DNA from: Sapria himalayana
Taxonomy: Eukaryota > Streptophyta > Magnoliopsida > Malpighiales > Rafflesiaceae
Assembly: GCA_029783825.1 (NCBI GenBank)
Contig: JAREIK010002463.1
Location: 573,501-637,500 of the forward strand
DNA length: 64,000 bases
Direction of reading: 5' to 3'
This document shows, one piece after another, positions 12,471-24,503 of the stretch. Position 1 is the first letter of the stretch; the number at the start of each line of letters is the position of its first letter. The notes beneath the pieces are model-generated. The model ran no database searches. It was given only the letters and a program-made list of their open reading frames with translations, and had not been told where the DNA came from. The translations under genes were made by a program, and so were the position numbers.

Positions 12471-14837
12471 ATGAGTTGTAATTCTGAGCCTTCAAGTAAT
12501 CAACAAAATATTCAAGATGTTGAAGATAATGATTTATTATGGAGGTATGTCACAAAAGATGTGAAATTGAATAAAGAAAAAGGAGGAAATATTACTTTTC
12601 AATATAATTTTTGTAGACAAATATATAGAGTTTTATATTATAGAGTCAAAGCTCACTTGTTGAAAAATAAAGGAGCGAGAATTGCATATTGTACTAAAGT
12701 AATGAATTAAAATTTGGTTGAGATGCGAATGATGATGGAGGAATCTAAACAAAGGATGAAACAATCTAATCTTAAGCAAGTTTCTTTATTCACATTAAGC
12801 ATTGCAGATTCTATTTTTGAGAATTCCTCTTCTAGTACTAGTGAAATTGATCTAAAAAGGAGAAAGGGGCCTATGAGATCAATTGAAAAGGTATTCAATA
12901 TGGGTGCACATGAAATAATTAGATAGTGAGATAGCTAGGATATTTTACACTAGTGGGTTGTCTTTTCACTTTGCAAGAAATCCTTATTATGCTCGTGCCT
13001 TTAAAAGTGCAAGTCAACTTCTAGATTATATCCCACAAAGCTATAATGCATTAAGAATAATATTATTGCAGAAGAAAAAAAATTATATTAAGAATCTATT
13101 GGAACCAATCAAGAAGACTTAGAATGAGAAAGGAGTGAGTATTTGCAGTGATAGATAGTCAGATGCTCAAAAAAGACCACTTATTAACATCATGGCAGTC
13201 TCAGAAAGTGGACCAATATTTTTGAAAGCAATAAACTGTGAAGGAGAGACTAAGGAGAAGCATTTTATAGCTGATTTGTTGATTAACATTATACAAGAGA
13301 TTGGTCCACAAAAAGTAGCTCAAGTTAAAACTGATAATGCTGTAACTTGCAAAGTAGCAGGACACATTGTGGAAGCAAAATTTCAGCATAACTTTTGGAT
13401 GCCATGTGTGGTTCATACTTTCAATCTTGCTTTGAAGAATATTTGTGCACCAACAAACACACTCAAGATATGATGATGTGATGGAACAACATGGTTAGAT
13501 AGCTCAAGTTTCAAGTGATATCTTTTTTATCAAGAATTTTATTATGAATCATGCAATGAGATTATCGATGTTTAATAATCATTGCAAGTTGAAGTTACTT
13601 TCAGTGGCCGATACATGTTTTGTTTCAACTATTGTTATGCTTAAACAATTTAAGATAATAACAAAAAAGCTTGGAGCAATTAGTGATAAGTGAAGAATGA
13701 GAAATGTATAAAGAAGATTTAATGAAAGTTAAAGAAGTAAAAGATAAAATCATAAATGAAGACTTTTGGATGTATGTGGATTATATCATCAGCTTTACAA
13801 CTATCATTTATGAGATACTTCGATTAGCTGATACTGACAAACCATGCCTTCACAATATTTATAAGTGGTAGGATTCGGTGATCAAAAAAGTGAAGAAAAC
13901 TATTTATAAGAAAGAACATAAAAGCTTCACAAATAATTCAAGGTATGATTTTAATTTATTATTCAATTTTTTAAGTTTTGATTGAAAGTTTATATGTTTT
14001 GATTATATTTGAAATTATATGAATTGCTATGTAATTTTACTTGTAGGTTTTTTTATATTGTGAATGAAATCTTTGTGGAAGATGGAATAAAAGTCACACA
14101 CATTTACATTCCTTAACTCATTCCTTAAATCCAATTTAATCTTAAAAGTTTAAATTGTAGACTAAGATAATTTTTATATAAATGAAATTCTACGATGTTT
14201 AACTTTTTATATTTAATGTTATAACTCAATTTGCTGGTATTATAGTCAACAATGACTTGATGAGTCTCATGATCGTGTTCCACCACATCCAGATTTAGAA
14301 TTTGTAAGAAAAAGAAAAAAACATGTTTTGAGAGATATTTTTCTAATGAAGGTGAAAGGAGACAAGCAAATGACGAGTATGCTATGTTTTTTGACATATT
14401 TGGAAGATTTTTCTAGTAGTGATTTCATCAATGACAGGTGGTACAAGAGTCCTATTAAATGGTAGGTTGTTCATGGAACTGCTGCACTGATGCTTCAATC
14501 TATAACATTAAAATTACTAAGACAACCTTCTTCATCATCATGCTGTGAAAGAAATTGGAGCACATATAATTTTATTCACTCCATGAAGAGAAACAAATTG
14601 ACACCACAAAGAGTTGAAGACTTGGTTTATGTCCATAATAATATCCGACTTCTATTAGGGAGATCTCAAAACTATAATTAAGGCGAATCTAAAATGTGTG
14701 ATATTGGAGGTGATGGTTTTAACTCAATAGATATTGAGAATGCTGGAATTCTTGAGATTACAGATCTTTCTTTTGATGAACTTGAACATGAAGCTGTTTT
14801 ATTTGATTCAGAAGGAAATGTTAATCTTCTATTTTAA
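12471..14837 (+). pseudogene. hAT transposase (BED finger / DUF659-type), disrupted
   Basis: Fragments in order match the plant hAT family with BED finger, DUF659-like core and C-terminal dimerisation domain. The BED finger spans 12540-12700 (LLWRYVTKDVK, then YRVKAHLLKNKGARIAYC); its first zinc ligand is lost, since YNFC stands where C-x-x-C is expected. The linker is at 12714-12926. The catalytic core is at 13192-13473 (MAVSESGPIFLKAINCEGE, KTDNAVTC, MPCVVHTFNLALKN). The C-terminal domain is at 14490-14681 (LLRQPSSSSCCERNWSTYNF, MKRNKLTPQRVEDLVYVHNN). The acidic tail ends at the TAA at 14835-14837. Probable introns are about 13945-14047 (ending in TTACTTGTAG) and 14120-14247. Stops at 12708 and 12924, a break after about 13473 and others prevent a full product. 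The start at 12471 is the first Met in frame with the finger. Confidence 0.85.
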
Positions 14838-15050
14838 TATTTCTTATGTTTGTGTTTTAATATTTGTAAAAATAATATTTGAATATTTTTTTTGTTTATT
14901 TAAATTCCTGTTTAAGGATAATATTTAAATTTATTTTTTTTATCATGTCGTATCCTAGTCATATTCGTATCCTAGTTTTTTGAAATTTGTTGTATCCTCG
15001 TATCCTGCCATGTCGAATCCCCGTGTCCGTATTTGTGTTAGTGCTTCTTA

Positions 15051-15165
15051 AACGGCAACGATCCCAACACAATTCTAGGCCATATCATGTCTAACCAAGC
15101 ATGATATTTTCATGTCGTACCTAGTGTCTTGCTCGGGCCGCCCAACCTAATTGACATCTCTAGGC
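15051..15165. mobile_element. hAT-type right terminus flanking the insertion
   Basis: This short GC-richer piece ends CCTAATTGACATCTCTAGG, a decayed form of the TTTGACACCTCTAG terminus. With the island at 11465-11770 it probably formed one older element that the 3.3-kb hAT element interrupted. No matching left end was identified with confidence. Confidence 0.4.
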
Positions 15166-15859
15166 AGAGGGCAAGGGACAAACCCAAGTAGCTGGCTATG
15201 AGGATGTGGCTGGATGTAGATGCTGGGCTGGCAGAGGTAGTGGCACATTGGCACTATCAAGTGCCACAACTGTCACAATGACACAAAGTAATGTGCTGAT
15301 TTGTTGGACCAAGTGTTGCTACATGGCTACATCATTGGCATCACCTAGTAAGATAACTTTTTAAATAAAATCTATTTTTTAAAAAATATACATATAAAAA
15401 ATAAATTGCACAATACTACAATGTAAATTAAAATGTATACAATTCATAAAATCATAACTCAAAAAAAAAGTATATACGTGTTTCATTTTTGAATATTATG
15501 GTATCATATGACAAATAATAATAAAAAAAAATAAAAAAAAAATAAATACTTCAATAAAATAAGCATACATTGTATCATATGTTATTTCTCTAAGTGACTG
15601 AGTTTAATATCTATGAAAAATGATCAATCGGTATCAGTAGTATAATTCAAATTGTCACGTTATAATTCAATAGCTTCAATAACATCACATAAGTCATCAT
15701 CAACTTAAAACTCTTTCACTCTATATTGAATATTTATATTTGAATCTTCTTCTTAGTTCTTTAAGCATTAAATTCTTCTATGATATATAATTATAGTATT
15801 AATTTTCTATCTAAAACAATATTAATTCACTAAAATAATAGTCTACGAAACTGTGATAA

Positions 15860-16160
15860 ATACCGAAGGAGTCAATAAATCACATGTCATCTTAGATTAT
15901 ACAAAATCGATAAATTCATATAATTGAATGCATGAGTAATTAATATCTTATGTACTGAAATATCTCACTCATATTCAATGGAATATCTCATTATTTTTCC
16001 ATTACTAACTAACTTGAAAATGCATCGTCTACAAATACAAATATGATGTTCGTGTTTGTACTTGAAACCTCACAATAACTATCATACATAGTATCGTAAT
16101 ATATAAAAATATTATCTAATTTTTTGATAAATTCAATCATCAAGTTCTTTTATTTGATTA
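15860..16160 (-). pseudogene. hAT transposase C-terminal remnant, E2
   Basis: Minus-strand translation near 15925-15860 gives SKMTCDLL followed by FITVS, which corresponds to the LS-x-M-A-x-D-x-L motif of the hAT dimerisation domain and to the same place in E1. Several stops and frameshifts interrupt it. Assignment rests on alignment with E1 plus this one motif. Confidence 0.45.
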
Positions 16161-16204
16161 CTGCAAGTAGATGCAAATTTGAATATATTTTCTACCCATT
16201 ACAT

Positions 16205-16858
16205 ATTAACACTATGATCCACACGGCACATTCCATCATAGTATGGCATGGAAGGCTTACCATGTCGTGCCCGACACAGCACAGGAACTAGACAAGCAGC
16301 CCAACACAACATGGTTGTCCCTCAAATTGCAGGGTTGTGCTGGGCCATGTCATGCCAAGTTGAGCCATGTCAGCCCATGATGGGTCTGGAGCATGTCGAT
16401 CTGCTCAAGCCAATTCCTACCAACATGAATCAATTTTTTTTTTTAAAAAAAGTGCCAAAATTGTGACCGGCCACATAAGCTGCATCCAACTTACTTAGGA
16501 GGTTTTAAAAAAAATGACCCATCGAGCAGTCACCTAACAAAATGAGATTCATGATCCGAAACCTAACCATGGCCGATCCTGAGTCAACTAGCTGATGGAC
16601 CTTGCTACCGAGTTATGGCAAATCATGTCTGGCCCGACATGCAGCATGATTTGCACCAACCCAAAACATCAAAAGCTATGCCACGAGCTGATACAATCCA
16701 AAACTAGGCATTTTATATCATAATGTGTCGAGTCAGGCACGACTTAAATGTGTCATACTGGGTCAAACATGGCTTAACCATGTCAGGTCAAGCACGATTT
16801 AACTGTGTCATGTCGCAAATCATGTAGGAGCCACTTGCCCGATTTGACACCTCTAGGT
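16205..16858. mobile_element. hAT-type MITE nested in E2
   Basis: A GC-richer block absent from the same place in E1 (compare 6240-6370). It carries GGCATG, CATGTC, GTGCCCGAC and GGTCAAGCACG words and ends GATTTGACACCTCTAG (16841-16856), the hAT-type terminus. The left terminus is decayed. Many CATG words stand where younger copies have CGTG, consistent with cytosine deamination. Confidence 0.6.
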
Positions 16859-17880
16859 TACCTCTATAAATGCTAAACATACTAATAAGGTTACATATAC
16901 ACTCTTAATATTTACTAAAATTAATATTTTAAATACTTGATAGAAATGTGCACAGACAAATACATGTTGATGATTTCATAAAAAATATTTAAAAATTTTA
17001 AAAATGAAATTCTTGTCTTATAGTTTAAATAATCAATAATAAGTTCATCACTGCTAATATTTACATAGTCGAATATCATATTTTGATAGCCACACATGAC
17101 TCTAATATCATATAAATATAATTCCAACTGTGTCAAATTCATTTAAAATTTTTTTTTGACCTACTGATAATTGTAGTGTAGAACTCATTATCTATTGGGT
17201 ATCTTAAAATATTTTAATAAATTTATTATGTTTTCTAAAATAGAAAAATACTTTTTATTCATGTTTATACTATTAGATAAATCATGTGACATATACATCT
17301 AATATGAATAATATCAACTATGCATTTGTTTTTTATAATCTTGTCAAACATGTTAATAATAATACCATTATTTGAAGTATTATTAAATATAATACTAAAA
17401 ATTTTATTTTAAATATCATATTTCTTAAAAATCTTTGTTAGACACTTATATATGATGGGATCGCCATGAGGAGGAAGGGACTTAGGAAAATCTATTTTTT
17501 TTTTAAATTCACATAAAATTAACATAATGAACAATGAAATATGCAAATAATATATTATCACAATTAATTTAAATGCCAAACACCTTGGACAGTACTCTAT
17601 AATGTTAGCTAAGTTTATTAATAACTAATTGTTTTTTTAATTTAAAATATTTGATGTCATTCATAGTAGTGAACCTAAAAATTCTATGATAATCAAATTA
17701 ATTACTAATTAATTTAAATGCCAAGCTTATTGTGATAAATAGAGTCAATAAACCTAAAATTATATCAACTTCAAAAACTTCATAATTAAGTTGGGTTCAC
17801 TTACAAGTTGGATCTAATTTATTATATTTTTCGGTACATTAATTAACATATCTCTTAAGACAATCACTCCCACAAGTACT

Positions 17881-17943
<63 letters not shown>

Positions 17944-18928
17944 TACAATAAATATTTTATGTCAAATGTTAATCGATATCCTTAATAATTTAATTTTTAA
18001 TTATGTTAAAATAGATTAATACTACTAAAATTTACTTATTATTAACTTTTTAGGACAAATAGATCAAGACTATGATAGATAACTTTATTTCAACCTCAAA
18101 CATTTTAATCAGGTGGTCCTTATTATATATGTCTGAGATTAAATTTAATTTATTTTTATTAAATTCACTATTTATTATTTTTTAATGTGCAACATTATAT
18201 TGAAAGTAAGAGAATAAAAGAAATATTTTTTTTATTTTTTACCTAATTTTTTATTTTATTTATAACATTAAATAAAATAAATTAATTAAAATTCAATCTT
18301 AATATGTACCTTAATAAAGTATCACCAACACTCTGATCCGCAAAATTAAAAATATAAATTATATTAAAAAAATTTAAAAAAATAAACCACAATATTAGTT
18401 TAAGAGTAATAAAAGGAGAATAAAAGAAAAAAAATATATAGATTAACTATGAAAAATAAAAAAATAAATTAGATATTTATAAAAAAAATTGATTAGAAAA
18501 AATATTTTTTATTTTTTAAATATTTTATAGGACAAAGATGAAAGTCATAGAATTTCTAATATTTGAGTCAATGAAATCAATCCGTTAACTCAACATTAAC
18601 AATCCAAAAATATATATTTTTTGACATGACAATGACACGCATTGTCTTGCCACAATCAATGTCTGGCCATCAAGGGTCCAAACGGGCAAAAAAATGACCT
18701 ATTGGTTGAGTAGGCCATTTTTTTGTAAATCACTATTTTTAAAAAAAAAAAATCAATCTTGCCGCATGTCATGCTGACGTGCAAGGCATGTAGCCTTGCC
18801 TGACATGACATGAGGCACATTGAGTGTCAGCCCAACACTGCAAGAGCCTTATCACGAGCAATGTCAAGCTTGGCACAATTGAATTGGGTCGTGCACGAGC
18901 CGTCCAGCCAACTTGACACCCTCAACAT

Positions 18929-19938
18929 CATATGTATCACTAAGTATAAATTTAATTGAATCTAGAAAAATTAGATTTTCCTGAAAAAAGAAGCGCCATT
19001 AGATTTAGTGGAGTAGATAACTACTGAATCAATTACAAACACAACTCAGAATGAGTTGGAGTATAGAGACTTGATTATTCAAGACTTCAAGTTTATTCTG
19101 GTAAAAAGAAACACATGTATTTTGCTCAAAGCAAGGAGGAGACTCTTGATAAGTTGGATGATCCTGCAACAAAACCTTATGATCTTGATATTCCAATTAC
19201 CTATAGCAAACCTTTTAGATGCATTACTATGATATCACCATCATTTGCTCAATCATTTACTTCAGTATAACACAAACCATGGAGTAGACATAATGATGAA
19301 AAATGTTGCTCTAAAACATGTAAAATGGATTTCAATAGCATGAAATAGCACGACAAATTCTACCATTTCTAATTGTTTCAGTCATGTTCATGCTGGAATT
19401 GGATTACAAATTTTAAATCACTATGCCACTGTTAAAGATAACAAAAATCATTTGATGGAAACAATCAAGATTCTTAGGGCACAAAAGCCAAAGGTAATGG
19501 ATGATTAATTCAACATGTTGAACAATGGGAAGAAGGCATCTTGAATCCTCTAGATGAAAGTGGAAAAGATTGGGGGATTAACTAGAAGATGACTTATCAT
19601 TGCCGAAAAAAACAATTCAATATAAGGCATTATGTGGATTAAAATTCATATCAGAATATTTTTGTGTTCAATGATTTAGACCCTGCCATAATCACACCTT
19701 GTGGAGCTTGAGAAAGCATTTATACGCCAGCATATTCAAACAGCAAAATCAATGATATTCATATATTTTGGCAATATAATATATTTGATTTCCACATTTT
19801 TTGAAATGAACACCTTGATACATTGAGCAGTGCATGCAGCAACCAACCATTTTTCAATCTAAGCAGGTTTCACTATAAAATATAAGATTCATTGTTCTTT
19901 CTATTTGACAATTATATTTTTGTGAGATCAAATGTACT
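18929..19938. other. Flank of the PPR gene; unidentified possible gene remnant
   Basis: The plus strand at about 19110-19270 can be read as an open stretch of some 50 codons (MYFAQSKEETLDKLDDPATK and onward), and short open pieces follow to 19640. I do not recognise the family, and stops prevent a continuous frame. This is also the downstream side of the PPR gene, so its 3' untranslated region should lie within roughly 19700-19938. Confidence 0.3.
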
Positions 19939-21390
19939 TCAATGTATTGTACAAAAGGCATGAAGAAGAAGCAATTCAAGCACCGCGTGTATTTGTTCCA
20001 TATGTTTATGCAACATGTCTCCAGCAACAAACTCATATACCATTCCATCAACCTCTATTAAACTACATCCTGGAGTCTTCTTCATCCTTTTGTCACCAAT
20101 CAACCGATGAACCCTATAGGAATCTTCACTTCTCTTGCAACTCATATAAACATGTGATAACTGAAGAAGAGCCCAATTTGATTCCACTTCATCAATACAC
20201 TCAAGCTTTTTAACAGCAATCTCTGCAAGTTCAGCATTCTTATGAATTCTACAACCATTTAATAAAGCACCCCAAACTGAAGGAAGTGGGTTCATGGGCA
20301 TACTCTTTATGAGCTCAATAGCCTCATCCAAACGACCTCTCCTACATAGCAAATCAACCATACAACTATAATGCTCATGCTTAGGTTTGACTCCATATCT
20401 GGCTTCCATGTTTTCCAACAAAAATAGGCCTTCCTTTTGCAACCCTGAATGGGCACAAGCCATCAACACGTTCAGGAGGACTACCCCATCAGGCTTAAGC
20501 CTATTTTTAACATGTATTATCTCCAAACAATGAATTGCATTCCATGCAAACCCATGCACTGCAAATCCTCCAATCAAGGCAGCCCAAGAGTAGAGATTTC
20601 TTTTAGGCATTTCCTCAAATACTTTCACTGCCATGTATACCAAACCACATTTTGCATACATGTCTATGAGGGTTGTCCCAACAAAGACATCATTCTCCAA
20701 CCATGTTCTCTTTTTTATGTGGTCGTGAATCCACTTCCCTTGCGCAAGAGCTCCAGAGCGTGCACAAGCAGTCAGTGCTGTTGTAACACAGAACTCATCT
20801 GGTTCAATTGCCATAACTAGCATATCTCTAAAAGCCCTCAAAGCTTCACTTTCTAGACCACATTGAATAAACCCATTCATTAGCACGTTACATTGAAAAA
20901 CATCTGGAAGAAAAATTTCATCGAAGACTTTCTGCGTGTCACTCGGAATTTTACATTTTTCATATAACCGCAAAATTGCAGTTTGAACATACCCATCTGA
21001 AAAGGATGACGCATTCTTATATGCCCAACTATGCATCTGCTTGCCTAAACGTATCGAAAAAGCATGGGCACAGGCCAATATAATGAACTGAAAAGTAAGA
21101 TTGTTGGGTCTTACATTATCTTTTAACATGAGATCAAGATAGTTCAGTGACAAGTGAGGTTGTGAACTGCCTGAATAACCTTTAATAAGAGTGTTGTATA
21201 TGAAGGAATTGGGAGTTTCCACTTCGTTAAATAATAGAGAAGCATAGGCAAGGTTACCATTGCGAGATAGAGCACAAAAGGCAATAAGTTCACTCATGAC
21301 ATAATTATCTCGGTAGATGCCATGGACAATGAAAGACGCTTGGACGACTACTAGCTGGCTCATAGTTTTGCATCGCTGTGGAAGGATCAT
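19939..21390 (-). CDS. Pentatricopeptide repeat protein, PLS class with E/E+ tail
   Basis: An intact, intronless 483-residue frame on the minus strand. Residues about 60-370 are tandem PPR motifs of P, L and S length variants: PNSFIYNTLIKGY at 60, PDVFQCNVLMNGFIQ at 162, NDVFVGTTLIDMYAKCG at 233, RNLYSWAALIGGFAVHG at 264 and a long S/P unit to 370. An E motif starts near 372 (VWGALLNGCRIHKN), and an E+ region reads GCSLIEVDGMVYEFVAGD at 441-458. No DYW deaminase follows. Proteins of this class act in mitochondria or plastids, binding one RNA site by the PPR code and recruiting a deaminase for C-to-U editing; that role is inferred. The N-terminus (MILPQRCKTMSQLVVVQASF) is plausible for a short targeting sequence. 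A second Met at residue 10 could also be the start. Plus-strand frames across the locus are shadows. Neighbours are transposons. Confidence 0.93.
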   Translation of the reverse strand: MILPQRCKTMSQLVVVQASFIVHGIYRDNYVMSELIAFCALSRNGNLAYASLLFNEVETPNSFIYNTLIKGYSGSSQPHLSLNYLDLMLKDNVRPNNLTFQFIILACAHAFSIRLGKQMHSWAYKNASSFSDGYVQTAILRLYEKCKIPSDTQKVFDEIFLPDVFQCNVLMNGFIQCGLESEALRAFRDMLVMAIEPDEFCVTTALTACARSGALAQGKWIHDHIKKRTWLENDVFVGTTLIDMYAKCGLVYMAVKVFEEMPKRNLYSWAALIGGFAVHGFAWNAIHCLEIIHVKNRLKPDGVVLLNVLMACAHSGLQKEGLFLLENMEARYGVKPKHEHYSCMVDLLCRRGRLDEAIELIKSMPMNPLPSVWGALLNGCRIHKNAELAEIAVKKLECIDEVESNWALLQLSHVYMSCKRSEDSYRVHRLIGDKRMKKTPGCSLIEVDGMVYEFVAGDMLHKHMEQIHAVLELLLLHAFCTIH

Positions 21391-22158
21391 GTATCAATTC
21401 ATTCACTTACGGAAACAAGAACCCAGCACTACGACTACTGCAAGAGCTGATAAAGTTGGGATTTTTAAAAAAGAAAATTGGAAAAAAAATACATAAAAAA
21501 AAGGAAAATTAAGTTTTTAGTTGACATCCTATTCCAAATTAGAAAAATAGTTAGGATTTTATCCACAAATCAAAAAATTTTAGTAAAAATTATCTCAAAA
21601 CATAAAATATTAAGTTTTCAAATTTGAATATCACCCACCAAACATTTTCGAATTTGTGTGCAATTTTTGAACTCAAAAACTACCTAGAATTTTTTTTTTT
21701 TTAGATATTGACGCAGTTGGTCAAAATTAGATTTTTGATTTTTGGGTCTCAAAATATAAATATTTTATATTTGGTGGTGATACTTTGTAATAAAATGTTT
21801 TGATTTGAGAAACAAATCATTAATATTTTTGAATATGAGTCCCAATACATAATTTTCCTAATAAACTATTATATTTTAGGCCTCAAAATTAAAATATTTA
21901 TAATTTGATATTGATTTTAAAATTTTTAAAAAACATATCTCAAAACATAATATTTATAATTTGGTATTTTTAAAAATATTTTAAAAACATACTTTAAAAC
22001 ATAAAATATTTATATTTTGGAGTTCCAAAATCAGATACTCAATTTTGCCCTGACGTTATAAAATCAAATTTTTTTTGTTCAGTTTTAGAATTCGAAAATT
22101 GCCAAGTGAAACTACTTTTTGATTTTCAAATTAGGTTTCATTATTTTATAATTAAGAG

Positions 22159-22202
<44 letters not shown>

Positions 22203-22420
22203 GTGTAAAACTATTAATTTTAAAATGAAGGTGCTTTTTAAAATCAAAAGTGATTTTGCTAGGTATGTTTGGAATTCAAAAACATCCTAGAATTTTTTAA
22301 TTTAGAGCAAATTGGGTTTCTAATTTTTGAGTTCCCAAAATAAAAATATTTTATATTTTTTGAGTATATTTTAAAAAAAATTAAAATAGATTCCAAAAGG
22401 CCAATTTTTTTGTTTTGTTG
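21391..22420. other. PPR upstream region and low-complexity repeat
   Basis: About 100 bp upstream of the PPR start the sequence becomes a degenerate repeat built on AAAATATTTATATTTTGG-like words, many with TCAAAA(T) spacing. The same words reappear at 24590-24780 and 60540-60720, each time near a GT run. A GT run lies at 22158-22206. No promoter element is clear enough to call. Confidence 0.45.
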
Positions 22421-22424
22421 AATA

Positions 22425-24445
22425 TGTCTTGGTTGGGCAAATTAGGTTTGTTATGTTGTTTAGATTTAATTTATTTAGGTTGGGCTGGATTTAGTATTAA
22501 CTTAATTTAAATGAGAATATGAGTGCTCTTATATAAATCGGGTGGAATTAACAATTAAAACTAATTTTTTTTTTGGAAAATCATGCATGTTATGATTTTT
22601 TTAAAATAAACAAAGTATTTTGGCTTGGTGTAAAATGTAATGCACATGGTGTATGTTTGGAATTTCTAAAGAAAATGAGAACTCTTCCCATTTCTTTTTG
22701 TGTGTTTTTTCTTTTCTCGTTTTCTAAATAAAACAAGAAGCTTATACAAAGCTTATATATCTTTGTTATTGTGGAGTTTCTCCTCTGTATCATTTTTATT
22801 CTGTAGCAATTATTACAGAATCTTATATAAAACACCTATAATAATTTTATGGTGGGAAGGAGAAGTTTACAAGTGATTTCTTATTATTATTCTTTTGTAC
22901 ATGAGAGCTTGTGAAGGAAGTGTCCATGTTTGTGTTGTGTTCATGAAGAGAAAATTGTTCATGTCGTATTTTTGCTGTGCTCGTGAGTAAATGAAAACTT
23001 TTGAATATATATCAGATCTAAGAAATTAAACTTCATGAGTTAAGGTGTTTTAATTACATTTTATGTTTCATTCTTGAAATTGTGGTTGCATGAATTTTGG
23101 ATATTTAAATTATGTGATTTAATTTATTTGAATATTTTGCCATTTTTAGGCAGAATATTTGATGGGATGATGGTTGATGTGTTTAGGTAAAGTCATGTAA
23201 CTATGTTACTTTTACTCTATCATCAAACGAAATTGAGGATGGTTGATTTAAATTCCTCAGATAATTGTTATAAGACAAGTAAGAATCTAGGAGGAATCCC
23301 CCATGAAATGACTTTTAATCCAACCTCTTCCAAGGATCACACTGATCAAGAAGAATTTAATGAGCTAGAAGTAAAAATTAAAATTTTTACTTCGACTACT
23401 CTTGGAGATCAGTTGTACCAAGGGGAAGTTAATGGATCAGGAAAAAAAAAAGGAAGTCTTGAGTTATTGTGTGCGTGATTTTAATTTCTAGGAATTTTTT
23501 TTTTTCATATGAGAAAATGATAATTAATTTTATAGTTTACAAAATAGAATAAATTCTTTGAGACTTGGACTTCTTAATTTTAAACTAGAGATATGTCTTG
23601 ATCAGCCTAAATAGGGTAAAGAGAGATTATAGGGTTTGCTTAGGGTTGGCAATTTGAGTTTGTTTTTGTTGGTTTAGATTAAATTTCTTTTGTTTGAGTT
23701 GGATTTAATGTTAATTTAATTTAAAAGAGAACATGGATGTTGTCACTTAAATTAGGTGGAATTAACAATTAAAATATTAATGATAATTTTTTTTTATATA
23801 AAAACTATTTTGAAAACAATTGCAAAAATTAGAAGGGAACAAAGACAAATCACACATGGAATATTTTTAGAAAATCATGCTTTTTGTGATTTTTCTGAAA
23901 TAAACAAAGTCTCTTGGCATTGTGAGGAGCTCATGGTGCGTGACTGTGTGTTCAATATTTCTAAAGAAAATGAAAACCCTTCTTGTTTTCTTTTTGCGTG
24001 GTTTTTCTCTTTTGGTTTTCTGAAGAAAACAAGAATCTTATACAAAGTTTCTATATCATTTTTATTTAGGTGGTTCTTTTTAGCTGTATCATTATTTTAC
24101 GGTAACAATTGTTAAAGAAGCTTATACAAAGCTTTTGTAATAATTTCGTGGTGGGAAGAAGTTTAAGGATTAGTTTATTCTCGTTATTTTTTGCATACGA
24201 AGGCATGTAGAAGAAGTATATGTATTTGTATGGTATCCAAGAGGAGGAGTTTATTTGTGTTGTATTAATATTGTGTTTATGTTATGCTTATGGGTACTCA
24301 AAAATCTTAGGAAGAATACTGAATTTAAGAAAATAAACTTAATAGTTTAACATATTTTTAATTACATTTTACTTTTCCATCTTAACATTGTGATTGTATG
24401 AACTTTAATATTGTATCATTTTTAGGTAGAATATATTAGTGCATG
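22425..24445 (+). mobile_element. Non-autonomous LTR element R (paired ~750-bp direct repeats)
   Basis: Two direct repeats (about 22430-23190 and 23640-24445) share, in order, the words ggtggaattaacaattaaaa, tttctaaagaaaatga, aagcttatacaaagctt, ggtgggaag and ttttaggyagaatat. This is the layout of two LTRs around a 450-bp internal part (about 23190-23640). The internal part matches, by reading frame and order, the 3' internal portion of element L (28210-28680), so R and L belong to one family. No polymerase or integrase is present. Divergence between the repeats is large, so the element is old. Confidence 0.6.
23203..23478 (+). CDS. 91-codon frame inside LTR element R
   Basis: This open frame encodes a polar, acidic-to-neutral peptide with GGIPHEMTFNPTSSKDHTDQ near the middle and STTLGDQLYQGE further on. 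A related but broken frame lies in element L at 28230-28480 (RGIPLGTIFISSALKN, then TLVTLGDHYD), with the same spacing of the two motifs. Conservation between the two elements suggests a real element-encoded stretch, perhaps the remains of a gag-like frame, rather than chance. No domain is recognised, and the start Met may not be the native one, because a longer parental element could have supplied an upstream exon or frame. Confidence 0.35.
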   Translation: MLLLLYHQTKLRMVDLNSSDNCYKTSKNLGGIPHEMTFNPTSSKDHTDQEEFNELEVKIKIFTSTTLGDQLYQGEVNGSGKKKGSLELLCA

Positions 24446-24470
24446 TGCTTTTTGTTAATTTTAGGATTTA

Positions 24471-24503
<33 letters not shown>

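Larger units (their letters stand above)
11774..15050 (+). mobile_element. hAT transposon with broken transposase
   Basis: Terminal inverted repeats are GAAGCATTAATACG at the left (from about 11775) and, read on the minus strand, GAAGCACTAACACAAATACG at the right (to about 15048). Subterminal sequences on both sides repeat GTATCC/GGATAC and GACACG words, as expected for hAT transposase binding regions. The interior holds a plus-strand transposase pseudogene (12471-14837). No 8-bp target duplication is visible. The element appears to sit within older hAT-type terminal sequence, since 11500-11770 and 15051-15165 on either side share that vocabulary. Length is about 3.3 kb. Confidence 0.8.
15166..18928 (-). 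mobile_element. Decayed hAT transposon, copy E2, with nested MITE
   Basis: The body aligns by eye with E1 (5180-8448) in the same orientation. Shared landmarks include the transposase C-terminus near 15860-16160 and the segment near 16080-16200 around tatcgtaatatataaa. The right end (18600-18925) is GC-richer and terminates in CCAACTTGACACCCTC, close to the hAT-type terminus. The left end is unclear, between 15166 and about 15340. A hAT-type MITE interrupts it at about 16205-16858. A long AT dinucleotide run lies at 17885-17941. No open transposase frame remains. Confidence 0.6.

Noticed and set aside
20449..20820. 123-codon plus-strand frame
   Set aside because: It lies fully opposite the intact PPR gene and has no features of its own; the same applies to 19932-20213.
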